64,000 bases of DNA from Castanea sativa (lineage: Eukaryota > Streptophyta > Magnoliopsida > Fagales > Fagaceae). The position numbers and the translations under genes were made by a program. The stretch lies in contig NC_134015.1 in NCBI RefSeq assembly GCF_040712315.1, forward strand, positions 52,801,464 through 52,865,463, in the 5' to 3' direction. Position 1 is the stretch's first letter. Each line of letters begins with the position of its first letter. Below are positions 59,171-64,000 of this stretch, piece by piece. The notes beneath the pieces are model-generated. The model made no database searches. It saw only the letters and a list, made by a program, of their open reading frames with translations, and was not told the origin of the DNA.

Positions 59171-60689
59171 ACTAGCTCAAAGACTATTGGCAAGCTGGCA
59201 TAGCCAAATGCACCTCTTGGATATTTGCTATGTTTTTTGAACCTTATATTTGATGGATTTACAAATGCTACTCAGGATTCAATAACCACAAGGTATGTTA
59301 ACAAGAAACATTTTCCATTTACATTCTGTGTTTTTTTTTTCCAGGTTAAAATGCATTGTGAATTTTTTTTCTGCATTTTTTGGTGTTTGGCATGGTGAAA
59401 AATACAATTTAACGGAAAATGTTTTCTATAGTCATTGGAAAACAAGCCCAATAGAGTGGAAAACATTTTATCAGTGTTGACTGACTAATGACTCCTCTCT
59501 CTTTCTTTCTTTTTTTGTCAAATGCCATTTTTTTTTTTGCTCAAACAAATTTTTTTCCTGCTTAATTTTTCTTGTAGATTCCCAATTTGGAGTCTTTTTT
59601 CCCATTTTAGGCTCCCAAATGCACCCACCCCCCCCCCCCCCAAAAAGGAGGGAAAATATTTTCCTATTTGAGGGTTTTTTTTTTTTTTTTTTCACTAATG
59701 AAAATTCTGTTCATAGATTTATTTGAAATTACAAGAAATATTAATGATATTTTGTGCAAGGCAAGCAACATAAAATGTTTTTTGGGAAAAAATTAGTTTT
59801 TTCATCGAAAAAAACGGTATTTAACTGAAGAAGCAACTTCTTGTTAATTTACCTTACTGCCAAGGAAGATGTGTTGAATTTGTTGAAAAGACCATAATTT
59901 TTCTCTAGAAAAGTTAGCAGAATGCCAAAAGAGCTACTTACATGTCCATTATTTTTCCTTTTACCTATAAGAAACAAAATTCATGTGGGAGCAAGTCAAG
60001 AAAAAGCACAATAACATAAACCAATTTCAAAAGAAATTACACACATAAAATTTATCCAGAATATTCATTCTAAGTTCTCCAATTGGCCAAGGAGTTATCT
60101 TTCATCCCCTCTTGTAAACGATTGCTCTTCTCATGTTCACCTTTAACAGTCACTTGTTGAGTGGGACACTGATATTTTGGCATATGAAACACAAATCAAG
60201 ATTGAGAACATTTGAGGCTCATTAACTTGAAGAGCTTCTGTGTACTTTAATATGTTTAAAAATGTCTGTGGCAGCCATTGCTATTCAAGCTTAAATTAGT
60301 TGTATTTAAGAATGATTGATGACTTGAATCACACAGGCTCTCTCATTTTTGTACCAAACCATCTTGAATCACACAGGCTCTCTCATTTTTCTCTGGCATA
60401 GGTACCCAAAAACAAGTGCCTGGGATATTATGCTGGGAATGAACTTATGGGGTACCATTTACAACATGATCTACATGTTCGGCTGGCCACACGCTAGCGG
60501 ATTTGAGGCAGTCCAATTTTGCAAGCAGCATCCAGAGGTAGCATTGTGGTTTCTTCATTGCTGAGTGGCAATCCCCTGTCAACAAAACAATGGGGGTGTG
60601 TTGCCATGGTCTTCTCTGGGTTGTCATACCAAATCTACCTCAAGTGGAGGAAGTTGCAGAGAGCCCCAAAGAAGAGAAAGCCCATGTGA
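59171..60689 (+). pseudogene. UTR3-type transporter pseudogene (last two exons only)
   Basis: The exon at 59171-59292 begins TSSKTIGKLA after a normal TTTAG acceptor, then has TAG where copy 1 has CAG (Gln). The last exon starts at about 60402 and follows copy 1 to QFCKQHPE, then loses 121 bp between two CAGCAT-like repeats. The frame shifts and the segment encoding WDIFLYCLC to RKFV is gone. The tail KQWGCVAMVF-like part to the TGA at 60687-60689 survives out of frame. Exons 1-4 are absent. Confidence 0.92.
60320..60392. repeat. 41-bp-spaced short duplication in the pseudogene intron
   Basis: 'cttgaatcacacaggctctc' followed by 'tcattttt' occurs at about 60323-60350 and 60364-60391; copy 1 has it once. 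A small recent tandem duplication. Confidence 0.85.
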
Positions 60690-61614
60690 AGAGGGAGCGT
60701 GTAACAATTTTGAACTTTTAACATTCATCCTTTTTCGTTTTCACCATTTTATCCCTTTTATATCATTTATAGTAACTTTAGGACTCAGTGGATCTAGGTT
60801 ATACCTATGAAAATCGTGAATGTAATTGTAGATTCTTTATTGAGAAACACTAATTTAAATAGTTCTCATGCCGTTCTATCCTATGCTTAGCATAAATGTT
60901 CCATATGTTGTAGTGAATAGGGGAAATAACAAAAAACCAAATGAGTTAGCAAAAGAGAGAATTTTTCTTTAAAAGAAATTTGGAGAATCTCTTCTGATCC
61001 ATTATGTGACATCTTAAAAAACTATCAGGCTTATTCATTGAGACTTGAGATATACAATTGGCATGCATCTCTTTAAACATAAAACAAAGATGCATGAATA
61101 CTAAATAATAAGAATCTCCTAGAAACTAAAAAAAAAAACCATGCCTGTCCTATATTACAAAATGAGTATCTACCTTATTACCACTTATAGACAAATGTCT
61201 AACAATCTTACAAAAAGTTTTATCCAACTTTATAATTATGTATACTTTTCTAGCAATAGCTTTGAACAAAGTTACAAAAAATATTTACATGGTAGACCTT
61301 GTTGATTACAATCATATAACTCATTAAATAGGTCATACGACTAAAAGTACAAGACGTTACCATAGTAGAATCCTACTTATTAGGTCCAAACCTGCTTTTA
61401 GCCCCAAGAGGGTACTAATGGACATTGAGTCAAGGTGGGGGCAGGGTGATTTCTCAAGCGATTCTCATTGCTAGATTCAAAATTTTGAACTTGGGATCTC
61501 CACTCCCCAAATCACTTGGAAGTAAGCCCAATTCAAAAGTTTGATCTTGGGATCTCTGCCCCCCAAACTACTTGGAAGTAAGCCCAGTGACCACTAGACA
61601 ATCACCCTTAGTGG

Positions 61615-62160
61615 CCCAAATCAAAGAATTTCAAAGAATGTTTAAATTGCTGAATATTCAAAGGTACAAAATTTGGTATATTAACGTACACAATTTTTCC
61701 AAGAATATACGCAATTATATATATTCAAAGTACAAAATTTCAAATAATTTACACAATTTTGTATATTTAAGGTACATAATTTTTCAAATAACAAACAAAA
61801 TTTTGTATATTCAATGTACATATTTTTTTAAACAATTTATAGAATTCTATATTCAAGGTATACAATTTCTAAGAAAGTAAACAATTATATATTCAAGGTA
61901 CATAATTTTCAAAGAATTTACACAATTATATATTAAATGTACAAAATTTCAAAGAATGATTATAATTTTGTATATTCAATGTACACAATTTTTCAAAGAA
62001 TATACATAATTTTGTATATTCAATATACTCTATTTTTCTAAGAATGTACAAAATTCTATATATTCCAGTTACACAATTTCTCAAAGAATTACACAACTTT
62101 GTATATTGAATGAACACAATTGTAAAAAATGTACACAGTTCTATATATTCAATATATATA
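61615..62160. repeat. AT-rich minisatellite (duplicate of 18186-18745)
   Basis: Same about 45-bp degenerate units as copy 1, with a shorter terminal AT run. Confidence 0.85.
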
Positions 62161-62224
62161 TGACACAACCTTGTTATATATAAACTCTTTGTACTACACT
62201 ATTTTGTGAATACCATACTTTCTT

Positions 62225-62355
62225 GTTTTAGTATATACTAGCCAAGTTTACCAATGAGGGGGATGCTTGCTGCCCTGTGTGTGAGATGGAGCAAGAATCA
62301 GTGCATCACCTTTTCCAGTTCTTTGAGATAGCTAAAGCCGTGTGGTTTGGTAGCA
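62225..62355 (+). pseudogene. LINE zf-RVT remnant in duplication copy 2
   Basis: CCPVCEMEQESVHHLFQF and KAVWF are readable. The homology with copy 1 stops right after, so the RNase H part is missing here. Confidence 0.75.
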
Positions 62356-63241
62356 TATCTGGTGCTGGTGGACAAAGGCAATGAGCTTGAAGAGCTCGGT
62401 GACCATGAGTTTCGATCCATTTTGTGTGTCTTGATTCAGCTCCTCTTTTTACCTTTTTTTGTTTTATTATTTTGTTCTTTCTTTTTTGCTACAACAATGG
62501 AAGAAATTAGAACAGGAGGGAGCTGGGCCTGATTGTGGATCTGGATAATTTTAGAAGGTGAGTCCTGCTAAAATTCTAACGTGAAAACTAATTTTTTTAG
62601 TTAAAAAATTGTCACGTCATCGAAAAAAATTGCCAAGTCATTGTTCCGTTAGTCACGTAAGTAACACCACTAACGACAGTTAATTAAAGGACTAATACAA
62701 CTTAGTTTTAAAACTTGAGAGACCAATTGTGCTCGCTTCAAACTTAAGAGACCAATTGCGCACACAGGGTAAACTTGAGGGACCAACATTGTAGTTTTGC
62801 CAAATATCTAAGCTGTTGTAACTAATTCCAGATATTGTACAAATTACTCTCATTTGTAATTAAGTTGTTAATCACAGATTTCTTTCAGTGGAGAAATTCT
62901 TTCTCTTTTCTGTGTTCTTTCAATCATGAGCTACGCAAATGAGTTATCAAGTTAGAGAACCTATAGCCACCAAAACTTTGGCAAAATTTTCCACTAGGTC
63001 TATATCATTTAAATAAATTACATAATTCATTAAAAAAATTATTTTACTAAAACCACATATGAATGGTATCTTTAATCACCACATAGTGGGTTGGTATCCT
63101 CATTCTTTAAACCAATTTAGAGTTAAACTTTATCCTTTCAACTCTCTCTCTCTCTCTCTCTTGTCTACTCGCCTCATTTGAGTACCTCACATTTCTTTTC
63201 ATTTTCTTCCTCATTGATAAGGTATTTTTAGACCTACAAAG
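62356..63241. other. Intergenic repeat-like sequence
   Basis: Includes 'gagaccaattgtgctcgctt', 'gagaccaattgcgcacacag' and 'gagggaccaacattgtag' phrases near 62725-62800, typical of an undetermined plant repeat, and a CT-run at 63141-63161. No gene supported. Confidence 0.4.
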
Positions 63242-63675
63242 ATGAGAACAAGCTGAAGAAGGTATCGATCCTCCATCTATAGCCTTGCTTGATCTCCACG
63301 CATACGTGTATAAGGAGAGCTCTTGTGCCACACGCTTAACCATAATCAAGAAGACTCCTATAAAGAAAGGAACTCTAGAAGATATACAAAATCCAAGAGG
63401 TTCTTTCTTGGAAGGAAAGAACTTCTTGGCCAAGGCACGGATGTCAATTCCACACTACTATAAATACCCCAAAATCCTCATAAATCAAGATACGCACAAT
63501 TTCTCTAAAACTTATGCTCTCTAGCATTTTTGGAGCTCTCTTCTAACTTAACCTTCGGAGGTTTTTGGCCGGTACCCCACCGATGCCCTTTGATTGGTTC
63601 TTCTCTTTTGTTTTTCAGGTGCACCCATTGATACGTGTGGACGATCAACTCACTGACGATTTTTGTGCATCATCA
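63242..63675 (+). repeat. 5' LTR end of a third gypsy element
   Basis: Ends CATCATCA two bases before a PBS. The TATA box is ACTATAAATACC at about 63466-63477. The left boundary is uncertain; TGAGAACAAGC at about 63243 is one candidate start. Confidence 0.5.
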
Positions 63676-63677
63676 GT

Positions 63678-63693
63678 TGGCACCGTCTGTGGG
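63678..63693 (+). other. Primer-binding site of the third gypsy element
   Basis: TGGCACCGTCTGTGGG, nearly the same as the Tat 1 PBS (one base different in the first ten), with the same two-base spacing from the LTR. Confidence 0.75.
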
Positions 63694-63719
63694 TGGCTGG
63701 TTTTGTCCATCGACTCATT

Positions 63720-64000
63720 AGTTAGAAGGACTTAGACGGATAGACCAAGTCACTCACAAATGCCTTGGTCAAAATTCTAAGTCCTACCTACGGGTGGAAG
63801 GATGAACCAAGCCACTCACGAGTGCCTTGGTCAAAAGTTTAAGTCTTCCTACTTACGGGAGGAAGGAGCCACTCCCGAGTGCCTTGGTCAAAAAATCTAA
63901 GTCCTTCTAACTAATGAGTCGACGAACAAAACCAGCCACCCACAATTACCTTAGTCAATAGTCCTACCTACGGGTGGACGAACAAACTAAGCCACTAACA
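63720..64000 (+). repeat. Tandem repeats in the leader of the third gypsy element
   Basis: Three to four units of about 65-80 bp with 'ccactcacgagtgccttggtc', 'taagtcctacctacgggtgg' and 'aaggatgaacc' phrases. The array runs off the window edge before gag. Confidence 0.8.

Larger units (their letters stand above)
59153..62355 (+). repeat. Segmental duplication, copy 2
   Basis: Partner of 15372-18945, same orientation, about 44 kb away. It lacks the MITE and carries a 121-bp coding deletion. It begins in the Tat 2 integrase remnant and ends where unrelated sequence starts at 62356. Confidence 0.95.

Overview
This is a transposon-dominated stretch of a plant nuclear genome, very probably a woody eudicot (a Fagales tree is a guess from the repeat style, not shown by the sequence). 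Support comes from GT-AG introns in plant gene families (nucleotide-sugar transporter, S-domain receptor kinase), a complete CACTA transposon, Tat-lineage Ty3/gypsy elements, Copia elements with tRNA-Met priming sites, a tRNA-derived SINE and many AT, GA and trinucleotide microsatellites. There are no bacterial features.

Layout. 1-8150: a minus-strand Tat-lineage Ty3/gypsy element (LTR, PBS, gag, protease, RT, two RNase H domains, integrase, a tandem-repeat spacer, and a plus-strand antisense ORF running off the left edge). 8151-13500: repeats, including a SINE with target-site duplications, a diverged direct-repeat pair and a probable solo LTR. 13526-17246: a UDP-galactose/UDP-glucose transporter gene of the UTR1/UTR3 type, lacking its first exon in view and carrying a Mutator-like MITE exactly at the start of one exon. 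17247-20400: 3' flank, minisatellite and LINE 3' fragment. 20407-20575: a nearly perfect 76-bp inverted repeat. 21375-23269: a Copia gag-only fragment. 23270-27783: AT-rich repeats and a 180-bp tandem duplication. 27784-35977: a full-length but dead Copia element with GATCC target duplications. 37145-46847: a 9.7-kb CACTA element flanked by TAG, with fragments of a UGT85-type glycosyltransferase, a LIP5/VTA1-like exon and LINE debris inside it and no recognisable transposase. 48192-53093: an apparently intact eight-exon S-domain receptor-like kinase, the best candidate for a working gene. 54856-59153: a truncated second Tat element with the same convergent antisense ORF. 59153-62355: a second, pseudogenised copy of the transporter segment. 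63242-64000: the 5' end of a third gypsy element.

Only the receptor kinase looks fully functional. The transporter may be expressed if splicing adapts to its MITE. The rest is transposon sequence or transposon-shaped gene debris. The two transporter segments (about 44 kb apart, same orientation) allow before-and-after comparison: copy 2 shows the exon before the MITE arrived, while copy 1 shows the coding sequence before copy 2's nonsense mutation and 121-bp deletion. The most notable structures are the gene-capturing CACTA element, the MITE that may donate a splice acceptor, the convergent antisense ORFs of the Tat elements and the young hairpin.
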